A model generated the notes under the pieces. The model was given only the letters and a program-made list of their open reading frames with translations, searched no databases and was not told the DNA's origin. Shown here piece after piece: positions 6,419-12,694 of a stretch of 12,694 nt of DNA. Position 1 is the first letter of the stretch, and each line of letters starts with the position of its first letter. A program made the position numbers and the translations under genes. The DNA comes from Verrucomicrobiota bacterium. Lineage in GTDB: Bacteria; Verrucomicrobiota; Verrucomicrobiia; Opitutales; Opitutaceae. The stretch covers positions 1 through 12,694 of the forward strand of contig JAEZSJ010000161.1 of the NCBI GenBank assembly GCA_023443985.1. Direction: 5' to 3'.

Positions 6419-9400
6419 ATGACTTATCCGCGCGCGCGTCCCGCATCGCCCGCACGGTCGCCGGAAGCGACGTCGCACCGTGGCTTCCCCGCTCCCTCCG
6501 GGCCGGAGGGCTGGCGTTGGCGACCGCTGTTCCGGCTGCTCGCCCCGCCCTCGGAGCGGCCGCTGTGGCTGCGCGTGGGAATCGTGGTGTTCAGCCTCTC
6601 CGTCGCACTGGCGAGCCGCCACCTGCTGGCCGACCTCCTCGTCCACCGCGCGCCCTTCACGATGGCGCTGCCGGCCATCTTCGTGAGCGCCTGGATCGGC
6701 GGCACGCTGGCGGGCATCAGCGCCACGGCGCTGGGCACCGTGCTCGGCAGCCTCCTGTTCCTCGCCTCCCCGGGGGAGCGCTGGCCCGTCAACCTCCCCG
6801 ACCTCCTCACCGCGACGCTGTTCCTCGTGCAGGGCGTGATCCTGAGCCTGCTGTGCGGACTGCTCCACACCGTCTTCAATGAGTGGCGACGCGCGAAGGG
6901 CCAGGCGGCGGTCGACTTCGAGAACCTCGCCAACCGCGCCCCCGGCTTCGTCTGGTCCGCCCAGGCCGACGGCGCCCCCCGCTTCGTCAACCAGAACTGG
7001 CTCCGCTTCACCGGCCTGGACGGCTGGGGCCCCACCGCGGACCGCCTCGCCCCGGTGCACCCGGCCGACCTGCACCGCGTGCGCGACGCCGTGGCGGAGG
7101 CCCACGAGCGGAGCTCCGCCTATTCTATCGAGTACCGCCTTCGGCGGAACGACGGCCAGTACCGCTGGATCCTCGAACAGGGCATTCCGCAACTGGGCGC
7201 CGACGGCCGGCTCGAGGGCATGATCGGCTCCGGCGCCGATGTGACCGCCGTGCACCAGGAGCGCGACGAGCTGCTCTTCATCGCCGAGCTCCAGAACGCG
7301 CTCTCCTCCACCCTCGACATCGAGAAGACCGCCACCGGCGTCGCCCGGGCGATCGTGCCCGCCCTCGCCGATTGGTGCGCGATCCACCTCGCCGGCGACG
7401 ACACCTCCGGCGCCCCCCTGCTCCACGCAGCGAAGGCGGACGAGACGATGGTCGCCGTCCCCCTCTCCTCGACCTCCTCCGGCACGTTGATCTCGTCCGC
7501 CGCCCGCCGGGTGCTCGACTCCGGCACGCCGCTGTTCGCCAGCACGATCGACGAGGCGTTCCTCGGCGCGGTGCTCGGCGATCCGGCCGCGGTCGGCCCT
7601 TGCCGGGACCTGCCGCTCAAGTCCTTCCTCGGGGTGCCGCTCCGGGTGCAGGGGCGCACGATCGGCGTGTTGTCGATGGCGACCTGCGAACCCCACCGAG
7701 TCCTCGGCGACGACTCGCTCGCGCTCGCCCAACGCATCGCCGGAATCGCGGCGTTCGCCCTCGAGAACGCCCGCCTCTACCGCGACGCCCAGGCGGCGCT
7801 CGCCGCCGAGGCGCAGGCCCGCACCGAGCGCGAACGCAGCGAGCGGCAGTTCCGCGCCGCATGGGACGCCGAGGTCTTCGCCACCTGCATCCTCAACCAC
7901 CAGGGCCTGGTGGTCGCGGCCAACGACGCGTTCCTGCAGCTCACCGGCCACCAGGCCGACGACCTTGCCAACGGGCGGATCGATCTCCACGCCCGGCTCG
8001 GAAGCCGGGAGGCGCAGTTCGGCCAGTTCACCTGGGAACACCTGCCGGAGAGCGGTCCCTGCGAGCCCTTCGAGAAGGTGTTGCTCCGCCGCGACGGCCG
8101 GGCCGTGCCCGTGCTGGTGGCCGGCAGCGTGCAGCCCGACGGCAAGTCGTGCATCATCTTCCTCATCGATCTCACCGCCCGCAAGGCCGCGGAGTCCGCC
8201 CTCGAACGCCAGCGCGCCCTCCTCCGGACGATCATCGACAGCGTGCCGGCGATGGTCGGCTACATCGACCCGCAGGAACGCCTCGTCCACCACAACATCG
8301 CCTTCGAGCAGTGGCTCGGCCGCAGCTTCGCCCAGCTCCACGGCCGCCCCCTGCGCGAGGCGCTGCCCCGGGACTGCGCGGCGCAGCTCGCCACCCGGCT
8401 CGGGCCCGTGTTCGGCGGCGAAAGCGCCCGGTTCGAGACCGTGCTTGCCACACCCCACCAGCGCCGCGACCTCCTCGTCAGCCTCCGGCCCGACCGCGAG
8501 CCCGACGGCACCGTGGCGGGCGTGGTCGTGCACGCCTTCGATGTCACCGAGGCGCGCCTGCTCGGCGCCGCCATCGCCCGCAGCGAGAAACGATACCGCA
8601 CACTCATCTCCGCCAGCGCCGCCATCGTGTGGGCGGCGGACTCCTCCGGCGCGATCGTCGAGGCGGAGGGCTGGGAGCGCTTCACCGGCGAGAATCCGGT
8701 CGCGGGAGCGTTCGGCGCGTGGTGGGACCGCATCCACCCCGACGACCGGTCCCGCGTGGAGACGGGCTGGCACCTCGCCTGCCGCTCGGGCGCGAACTGG
8801 GAATGCGTGTACCGCCTGCTCGCCCGCGCCGGCCGCTACCATCACGTGCACGCCCGCGCCGCGGCGATCACCGGCCCCGCGGGCGAGGTCGCCGAGTGGG
8901 TCGGCACCGTAACCGATATTCACGGACAGGTCGAGGCGGAGCAGTCGCTCCGCCGCAAGGAGGCCGAACTCGAGCTCGCCGTGAACACCATGCCGGCGCT
9001 GGTCGCATACGTGAACCGCGACCTGCGCTTCGGCCTCGTCAACCGCGCCTACGAGCAATGGTTCGGCCGCGAGCCCGCCACCATCCGCGGCCTGCCGGTG
9101 CGCGAGCTCTTCGGCGAGACCGCGTTCGCCGCGATGTACGACAAGATCGCCCGCGCGCTCACCGGCGAGACCGTGCGCTACGAGGCCGAGGTGCAGTTCA
9201 GCACCGGGCCCCGGCGCTGGATCACCGTGCAGTTCACCCCGCATCTGGGCGACGACTCCCGCGTGCTCGGCTACTTCAGCCTCATCCTCGACACCTCCGA
9301 ACGGAAGGCCGCCGAGACCCAGCTCGCCGAGGCGCTCGAACGCTACCGCTTCCTCGCCGACGCCATGCCGCAGAATGTGTGGACCGCCGACGCCGCCGGC

Positions 9401-10483
9401 CAGATCGACTACGCCAACCAACGCTGGGTCGACTACACCGGCCTGGGCCTCGCCCAGCTCCGCGCCCGCGAGCTCGGCGTCTGTGTCCACCCCGACGACC
9501 GCGAGCCCACGCGGGAGAGCTGGGGGGCCGCGCTGGCCAACGGGCACCGTTTCGAGATCGAACATCGCCTGCGCGACTCCGGGGGCCGGTACCACTGGTT
9601 CCTCAGCCGTGCCCTCCCGCGCCGCGACGCCCAGGGCCGGATCGTGCAGTGGGTCGGCACCGACACCAACATCGACGCGCAACGCCAGGCCTTCGCCGCC
9701 CTCGCCGAGGCCCGCGCCGAGCTCAAGCGCCACGCCGAGAAGCTCGAGAAGGAGATCCGCCAGCGCACCGCCCGCCTCGAGGAGGTGAACGTCGAGCTCG
9801 AGGCCTTCACCTTCTCCGCCTCGCACGACCTGCGCGTGCCGATCCGCCACGTGCACGAGTTCGCCCAGGCGATCGCCGGCGACTCCGCCAGCCGGCTCTC
9901 CCCCCGCAGCCGCGACGACCTCCGCCTCATCGTGTCGTCCACCGATAAGATGGATACACTGATCGTCGACCTGCTCGCCTACAGCCGGCTCTCCCGCGGC
10001 GAGCTCGAGATCGTCCCCACGCCCCTGGAGCCCGTGGTCGCCTCCGTGCTCGCCGGCTTCCGCACCACGATCGAGCGAAGCAGGGCCACCGTCTCGGTGC
10101 AGCGGCCGCTCCCCACGGTGCTGGCCGACCGCGTCGGCCTGGCGCAGGCCCTCTCGAACCTCGTCGGCAACGCCCTCAAGTTCGCCGCCCCCGGCCGCCC
10201 GCCGCGCGTCGTGCTCCGCGCCGACACGACCAACGAGGCCCCGCGGCTCTACGTCGAGGACAACGGCATCGGCATCCCGGCCGGCCAACACCAGGCGGTC
10301 TTCCGCATGTTCCACCGCCTCAACAGCAGCACCCGGTATCCCGGCACCGGCATCGGCCTCTCGCTGGTCGCCAAGGCGATGGCCCGGATGGGGGGAAGCT
10401 GCGGCGTCGAATCCGAGCCCGACTCCGGGAGCCGGTTCTGGCTCGAGTTTTCGGCTACACCGGTCGCCGCCCGGGTCGGGTAA
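6419..10483 (+). CDS. Large membrane-anchored hybrid-free sensor histidine kinase, DUF4118-PAS-GAF-PAS(x5)-HisKA-HATPase
   Basis: A 1354-residue sensor kinase. Hydrophobic helices at about 50-148 match the KdpD-like DUF4118 membrane domain (ASRHLLADLL, then APFTMALPAIFVSAWIGG). A PAS domain (about 165-280, FVWSAQADGAP) and a GAF domain (about 285-460, from ALADWCAIHL to FALENARLYRDA) follow. Five more PAS domains lie at about 478-590, 601-715, 724-837, 847-960 and 974-1090. A coiled coil (1094-1127) leads to the HisKA domain with phospho-acceptor H1136 in SASHDLRVPIR. The ATPase has N-box LSNLVGNALKF, G1 DNGIGIP, F-box VFRMFHRL and G2 GTGIGLSL, so it looks active. There is no receiver domain and no response regulator gene in the window. 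PAS 3 to 6 look like a doubled two-PAS unit. I chose the ATG at 6419, which has GGAGG six bases upstream; an in-frame ATG at 6353 would add 22 residues. Confidence 0.94.
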   Translation: MTYPRARPASPARSPEATSHRGFPAPSGPEGWRWRPLFRLLAPPSERPLWLRVGIVVFSLSVALASRHLLADLLVHRAPFTMALPAIFVSAWIGGTLAGISATALGTVLGSLLFLASPGERWPVNLPDLLTATLFLVQGVILSLLCGLLHTVFNEWRRAKGQAAVDFENLANRAPGFVWSAQADGAPRFVNQNWLRFTGLDGWGPTADRLAPVHPADLHRVRDAVAEAHERSSAYSIEYRLRRNDGQYRWILEQGIPQLGADGRLEGMIGSGADVTAVHQERDELLFIAELQNALSSTLDIEKTATGVARAIVPALADWCAIHLAGDDTSGAPLLHAAKADETMVAVPLSSTSSGTLISSAARRVLDSGTPLFASTIDEAFLGAVLGDPAAVGPCRDLPLKSFLGVPLRVQGRTIGVLSMATCEPHRVLGDDSLALAQRIAGIAAFALENARLYRDAQAALAAEAQARTERERSERQFRAAWDAEVFATCILNHQGLVVAANDAFLQLTGHQADDLANGRIDLHARLGSREAQFGQFTWEHLPESGPCEPFEKVLLRRDGRAVPVLVAGSVQPDGKSCIIFLIDLTARKAAESALERQRALLRTIIDSVPAMVGYIDPQERLVHHNIAFEQWLGRSFAQLHGRPLREALPRDCAAQLATRLGPVFGGESARFETVLATPHQRRDLLVSLRPDREPDGTVAGVVVHAFDVTEARLLGAAIARSEKRYRTLISASAAIVWAADSSGAIVEAEGWERFTGENPVAGAFGAWWDRIHPDDRSRVETGWHLACRSGANWECVYRLLARAGRYHHVHARAAAITGPAGEVAEWVGTVTDIHGQVEAEQSLRRKEAELELAVNTMPALVAYVNRDLRFGLVNRAYEQWFGREPATIRGLPVRELFGETAFAAMYDKIARALTGETVRYEAEVQFSTGPRRWITVQFTPHLGDDSRVLGYFSLILDTSERKAAETQLAEALERYRFLADAMPQNVWTADAAGQIDYANQRWVDYTGLGLAQLRARELGVCVHPDDREPTRESWGAALANGHRFEIEHRLRDSGGRYHWFLSRALPRRDAQGRIVQWVGTDTNIDAQRQAFAALAEARAELKRHAEKLEKEIRQRTARLEEVNVELEAFTFSASHDLRVPIRHVHEFAQAIAGDSASRLSPRSRDDLRLIVSSTDKMDTLIVDLLAYSRLSRGELEIVPTPLEPVVASVLAGFRTTIERSRATVSVQRPLPTVLADRVGLAQALSNLVGNALKFAAPGRPPRVVLRADTTNEAPRLYVEDNGIGIPAGQHQAVFRMFHRLNSSTRYPGTGIGLSLVAKAMARMGGSCGVESEPDSGSRFWLEFSATPVAARVG

Positions 10484-10567
10484 ACTCCCCGGGTTGCGGG
10501 CCCGAGCCCACGCGGGCGAGCCGACCCGATGGGCGTGCGCCGTGCGACCGCGCATGATCGCGACGCC

Positions 10568-11230
10568 ATGAAGAACCAACAAATCCTAGCCGTCGCGCGA
10601 CGCGCGGGCGGCGCATTCCTTGTGATCCTCGGGGCCGCCAGTCTGTCCGCCGCCGATACCTCACCCACCACCACCTCGCCGCGCACCACGCCGAGCCAGC
10701 AGTCGCAGGACGACGACTCCGTCCGCGGCACCGGCAACGCCTCGGGCATGGGGCTCGCCGGCGACCGGGACAGCGATATGCCGCAGGGCTCCACCCAGCT
10801 CGATCGCGGCGACCGCAAGTTCCTCGAGAAGGTCTCGAAGCTCGGCCAGGAGGAGCTCGCGCTCTCCCGGATCGCGGCCGACCGGGCCACCAACCCGCAG
10901 GTGCGCGCCTTCGCCGCCGACATGGTCCGCGAGCACACCAGCGCCAACTCCGAGATCGCCGCCCTCGCTCAGCGCAAGGGCGTCTCCCTCGCCGCCGATG
11001 GCGCGCATGACCGCCAGAAGACCGAATCCAAATGGACCGACAAGGCCGTCGGCGGGTTCGACGAGGACTACGTCGACGCGGCCATCTCCAACCACAAGAA
11101 GACCATCGACGAGCTCGAGGACGCCGCCGACTCGAAGGATCCCGAGATCGCCGCGTTGGCCAACAAGCTTCTGCCGACCGTCCGCGCCCATCTCGCGCAC
11201 GCGCAGAACCTCGAGAAGAGCCTCGACTGA
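10568..11230 (+). CDS. Exported DUF4142 protein
   Basis: A 220-residue protein with a signal peptide: positive residues near RR, the hydrophobic run AFLVILGAASL (16-26), and likely cleavage near SAA-D at 28-30. A low-complexity Ser/Thr/Gln/Asp linker (30-75) follows. The DUF4142 domain at about 78-218 is an all-helical, ferritin-like fold related to DUF305. Family histidines are present: H123 in MVREHTSANSEI, H176 in DEDYVDAAISNHKKTI, and H208 and H211 near the end. Such proteins are usually annotated as putative outer-membrane or periplasmic stress proteins; the biochemical role is unknown. I chose the ATG at 10568 because an upstream ATG (10529) would put 13 polar residues before the signal peptide. 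It lies 84 bp after the kinase stop on the same strand and is followed by a strong intrinsic terminator. Confidence 0.92.
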   Translation: MKNQQILAVARRAGGAFLVILGAASLSAADTSPTTTSPRTTPSQQSQDDDSVRGTGNASGMGLAGDRDSDMPQGSTQLDRGDRKFLEKVSKLGQEELALSRIAADRATNPQVRAFAADMVREHTSANSEIAALAQRKGVSLAADGAHDRQKTESKWTDKAVGGFDEDYVDAAISNHKKTIDELEDAADSKDPEIAALANKLLPTVRAHLAHAQNLEKSLD

Positions 11231-11257
11231 ACGCCAGTCTCCGACTGCAAACTCGGG

Positions 11258-11288
11258 CGGGCTCCCTTCGGGGAGTCCGTCTTTTTTT
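11258..11288 (+). terminator. Intrinsic terminator after the DUF4142 gene
   Basis: CGGGCTCCC and GGGAGTCCG pair (one G-U pair) around a UUCG tetraloop closed by C-G, an especially stable loop. The stem is followed by GTC and seven T residues (11282-11288). This is the clearest rho-independent terminator in the window and ends the rightward transcript of the DUF4142 gene, 28 bp after its stop codon. Confidence 0.9.
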
Positions 11289-11472
11289 GCGCCGGGCCGC
11301 GGTCCGGAGTTCGCCGCCACGGGGAGGAGGCCAAGCCGGGGCGGAGCCGCGGCCCACCGGGTCGGAATATCCGGCCCACGATTACTTGGAAGCAGGGCGT
11401 GCGGACGGCACCTCCCCGGCGGGAGTTCCGGTCTCCGCCCAGCGCACGCGGTGCGGGCCATCGTTTCCGGGC

Positions 11473-11498
11473 CCGCGACCGATCACGACCGGTCGCGG
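11473..11498 (-). terminator. Hairpin downstream of the DUF3309 gene, possible terminator
   Basis: CCGCGACCG and CGGTCGCGG form a perfect 9-bp stem around an 8-base loop, 37 bp after the DUF3309 stop in the direction of its transcription. No U-tract follows, so termination is only a suggestion from position. Confidence 0.35.
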
Positions 11499-11535
11499 AG
11501 CACCCCGGCCCGCGCGCCGCTCCACCGGGCGGGGA

Positions 11536-11694
11536 TCACAGATGTCCCAAAAGCGCCAGGACAACGAGGACCACCAGGATCGCGCCGAGCACGCCGCTCG
11601 GGCCGTAGCCCCAACCGCGGCTGTACGGCCACGCCGGAACCGCGCCGAGCACGAGAAGGAGGAGGATGACGAGAAGGATGGCGGAGGTGCTCAT
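11536..11694 (-). CDS. DUF3309 family small membrane peptide, 52 residues
   Basis: A tiny membrane protein gene. It starts MSTSAILLVILLLLVLG, one hydrophobic helix, then the family signature VPAWPYSRGWGYGPSG (19-34), then a second helix VLGAILVVLVVLALLG. This pattern of two helices around a W-P-x-S-x-x-WGYGPSG loop is that of DUF3309, a family of about 50 residues found in many environmental bacteria. Its function is unknown, though it is often near stress genes. The full length is present. The start ATG at 11694 follows GGAAAACAACC with no Shine-Dalgarno site. It lies 41 bp downstream of the stop of the sigma-54 activator gene on the same strand, so it could be the last gene of that transcript or have its own promoter inside the activator gene. 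Confidence 0.9.
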   Translation of the reverse strand: MSTSAILLVILLLLVLGAVPAWPYSRGWGYGPSGVLGAILVVLVVLALLGHL

Positions 11695-11735
11695 GGTTGT
11701 TTTCCGTTCGTTCGGGTTCGTGCAGGAGGGGAAGG

Positions 11736-12694
11736 TCAGCCGACGGCGGCCGCCTCCTCGCGGAACGCCACCGTGTTCTCGCAGGTCCGGCGGCGCCGCC
11801 GGTACAGCGTGGTCTTGTTGATGCCGAGCAGCCGCGCGGCCTGCATGAAGTTGCCGGTCCGCTCGACCACCCGGCGGATGTGCGCGTCCTCGAGCGAGGC
11901 GAGCGTCACGAAGTCACCGACCTGCGGCACCGCCGCGGTCGCCGGCGGACCGAGGTCCGGCAGGTCGTCGAGCTCCACCGTCTCGCCCTCGCAAAGGATC
12001 GCCGCACGCTCGATGTAGTTGTGGAGCTCGCGCAGGTTGCCCGGCCAGCCGTGGCGCTGCAGCGCGGTGCGCGCCCCGGGGGCGAAACCGCGGAGCACAC
12101 GCCCGCCGGCGGCCGCGCACTCGGCGAGGAACTGCTCGGCGGTGGGCAGGATGTCCTCGGGCCGCCGCCGCAGGGGCAGCATCTCGATCGAGATCACGTT
12201 GAGCCGATAGAAGAGATCCTCGCGGAACCGGCCGGCCGCGACCTCGGCCCGCAGGTCGCGGTTGGTCGCGGCGATGATGCGGATGTCCGCGGTGCGCGTC
12301 TTCGCTTCTCCGACACGCTCGTAGCAGCGGTCCTCGAGCAGCCGGAGCAGCTTCGGCTGCAGCGATGCCGGCAGGTCCCCGACCTCGTCGAAAAACAGTG
12401 TGCCGTGCTCCGCGGCCTCGACCAGGCCGGTGGCGTCGGCCACCGCGCCGGTGAACGCCCCGCGCACGTGACCGAACAGCTCGCTCTCGAGCAGTTGCGC
12501 CTGGAGGCACGGGCAGTTCACCGTCACGAACGCGCGGCCCGCGCGCGCGCTGCGCTCGTGGATCTGGCGCGCCAGCCGGGTCTTGCCCGTGCCGTTCTCC
12601 CCCAGCAGGAGCAGGGTCGCCGTGGTGGGCGCCACCTTCGCCGCGATGGCGAACTGGCGCTGCTGCGCCTCGTTCTGCGTGACCAGCGGTGGCG
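11736..12694 (-). CDS. Sigma-54-dependent transcriptional activator, C-terminal part (gene cut by right window edge)
   Basis: The visible 318 residues are the AAA+ and DNA-binding parts of a bacterial enhancer-binding protein, which remodels sigma-54 RNA polymerase using ATP. In visible numbering, Walker A GENGTGKT is at 31-38 and the sigma-54 contact loop GAFTGA at 78-83. Walker B LFFDEV has D102 and E103. Next come sensor I IIAATNRDL, the arginine-finger region GRFREDLFYRLNV and sensor II GWPGNLREL. A Fis-type helix-turn-helix (about 268-299, LEDAHIRRVVERTGNFMQAARLLGINKTTLYRR, given here as two adjoining parts of one helix bundle) ends the fold. All key motifs are intact. Any N-terminal sensor or receiver domain is beyond the window, so the signal is unknown. 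The stop is 41 bp before the DUF3309 gene. It is a possible regulator of the sigma-54-type promoter at 4710-4726, but nothing in the sequence proves this. Confidence 0.95.
   Translation of the reverse strand, partial: PPLVTQNEAQQRQFAIAAKVAPTTATLLLLGENGTGKTRLARQIHERSARAGRAFVTVNCPCLQAQLLESELFGHVRGAFTGAVADATGLVEAAEHGTLFFDEVGDLPASLQPKLLRLLEDRCYERVGEAKTRTADIRIIAATNRDLRAEVAAGRFREDLFYRLNVISIEMLPLRRRPEDILPTAEQFLAECAAAGGRVLRGFAPGARTALQRHGWPGNLRELHNYIERAAILCEGETVELDDLPDLGPPATAAVPQVGDFVTLASLEDAHIRRVVERTGNFMQAARLLGINKTTLYRRRRRTCENTVAFREEAAAVG

Larger units (their letters stand above)
11231..11535. other. 305-bp spacer between convergent DUF4142 and DUF3309 genes
   Basis: This stretch holds the terminator of the DUF4142 gene at its left end and a hairpin near its right end. 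GCAAACT (11247-11253), seven bases of the GCAAACTGC word, is also present but lies downstream of a gene and is probably chance. Between about 11289 and 11470 I see no gene, repeat or promoter; a short AT-richer patch lies near 11364-11395. Confidence 0.6.

Noticed and set aside
9226..9241. GTGCAGTTCACCCC inside the kinase gene, similar to the GCAGTTTGC element
   Set aside because: It encodes VQFTP in a conserved PAS strand and differs at the central bases, so coding explains it.
6293..10582. Very long open frame antisense to the histidine kinase, and a similar one antisense to LigD (159-1772)
   Set aside because: Both mirror the codon pattern of the real gene in GC-rich DNA. Their translations are Gly/Ala/Arg/Glu-rich with no domain motif, while the sense frames hold complete conserved motifs.
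1..12694. CRISPR array, tRNA or rRNA gene, insertion sequence, toxin-antitoxin pair, phage gene or new defence system
   Set aside because: I looked on both strands and saw no direct-repeat array, no tRNA-like fold with conserved arms, no transposase or integrase motif, and no short paired toxin-antitoxin genes. NHEJ genes are repair rather than defence in this context.

Overview
The window is a compact, very GC-rich piece of bacterial chromosome with eleven protein-coding genes, two of them cut by the window edges. I see no rRNA, tRNA, CRISPR array, insertion sequence or phage gene. Many genes lack a Shine-Dalgarno site and start in an ACC-ATG context. The mix is bacterial NHEJ plus several soil-type stress families (DUF892, DUF4142, DUF3309, low-affinity iron permease) and a multi-PAS sensor kinase. 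My best guess is a soil or aquatic member of the Verrucomicrobiota, perhaps Opitutales. This is inference: no phylogenetic marker is present, and a high-GC proteobacterium or acidobacterium is not excluded.

Region 1 (1-2789) is a non-homologous end-joining locus. The 3' end of a Ku gene is followed after 13 bp by a LigD protein holding only the polymerase and 3'-phosphoesterase domains. The missing ATP-dependent ligase is a separate gene on the other strand, converging on it. A perfect 20-bp palindrome lies between the two stop codons. Together the three products would make a complete two-component NHEJ machine.

Region 2 (2790-5430) holds envelope and stress genes: a predicted four-helix membrane protein (+), a low-affinity iron permease family protein (-), and a DUF892/YciF ferritin-like protein (+). 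The 354-bp divergent spacer between the last two carries a good sigma-54-type promoter candidate for the DUF892 gene. It also carries a GCAAACTGC element that recurs twice upstream of the ligase gene.

Region 3 (5431-10483) holds an SDR oxidoreductase, placed just after a strong hairpin, and a very large membrane-anchored histidine kinase (DUF4118, PAS, GAF, five more PAS, HisKA, HATPase). No partner response regulator is in the window.

Region 4 (10484-12694) holds an exported DUF4142 protein with a clear intrinsic terminator, a 52-residue DUF3309 membrane peptide gene (-), and the C-terminal two-thirds or so of a sigma-54-dependent activator (-) that runs off the right edge. The common theme is tolerance of DNA breaks, desiccation, oxidation or osmotic stress. 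No single gene is of an unknown class. The most unusual points are the split LigD, the shared regulatory words and 5' leaders of the stress genes, and the duplicated PAS modules of the kinase.
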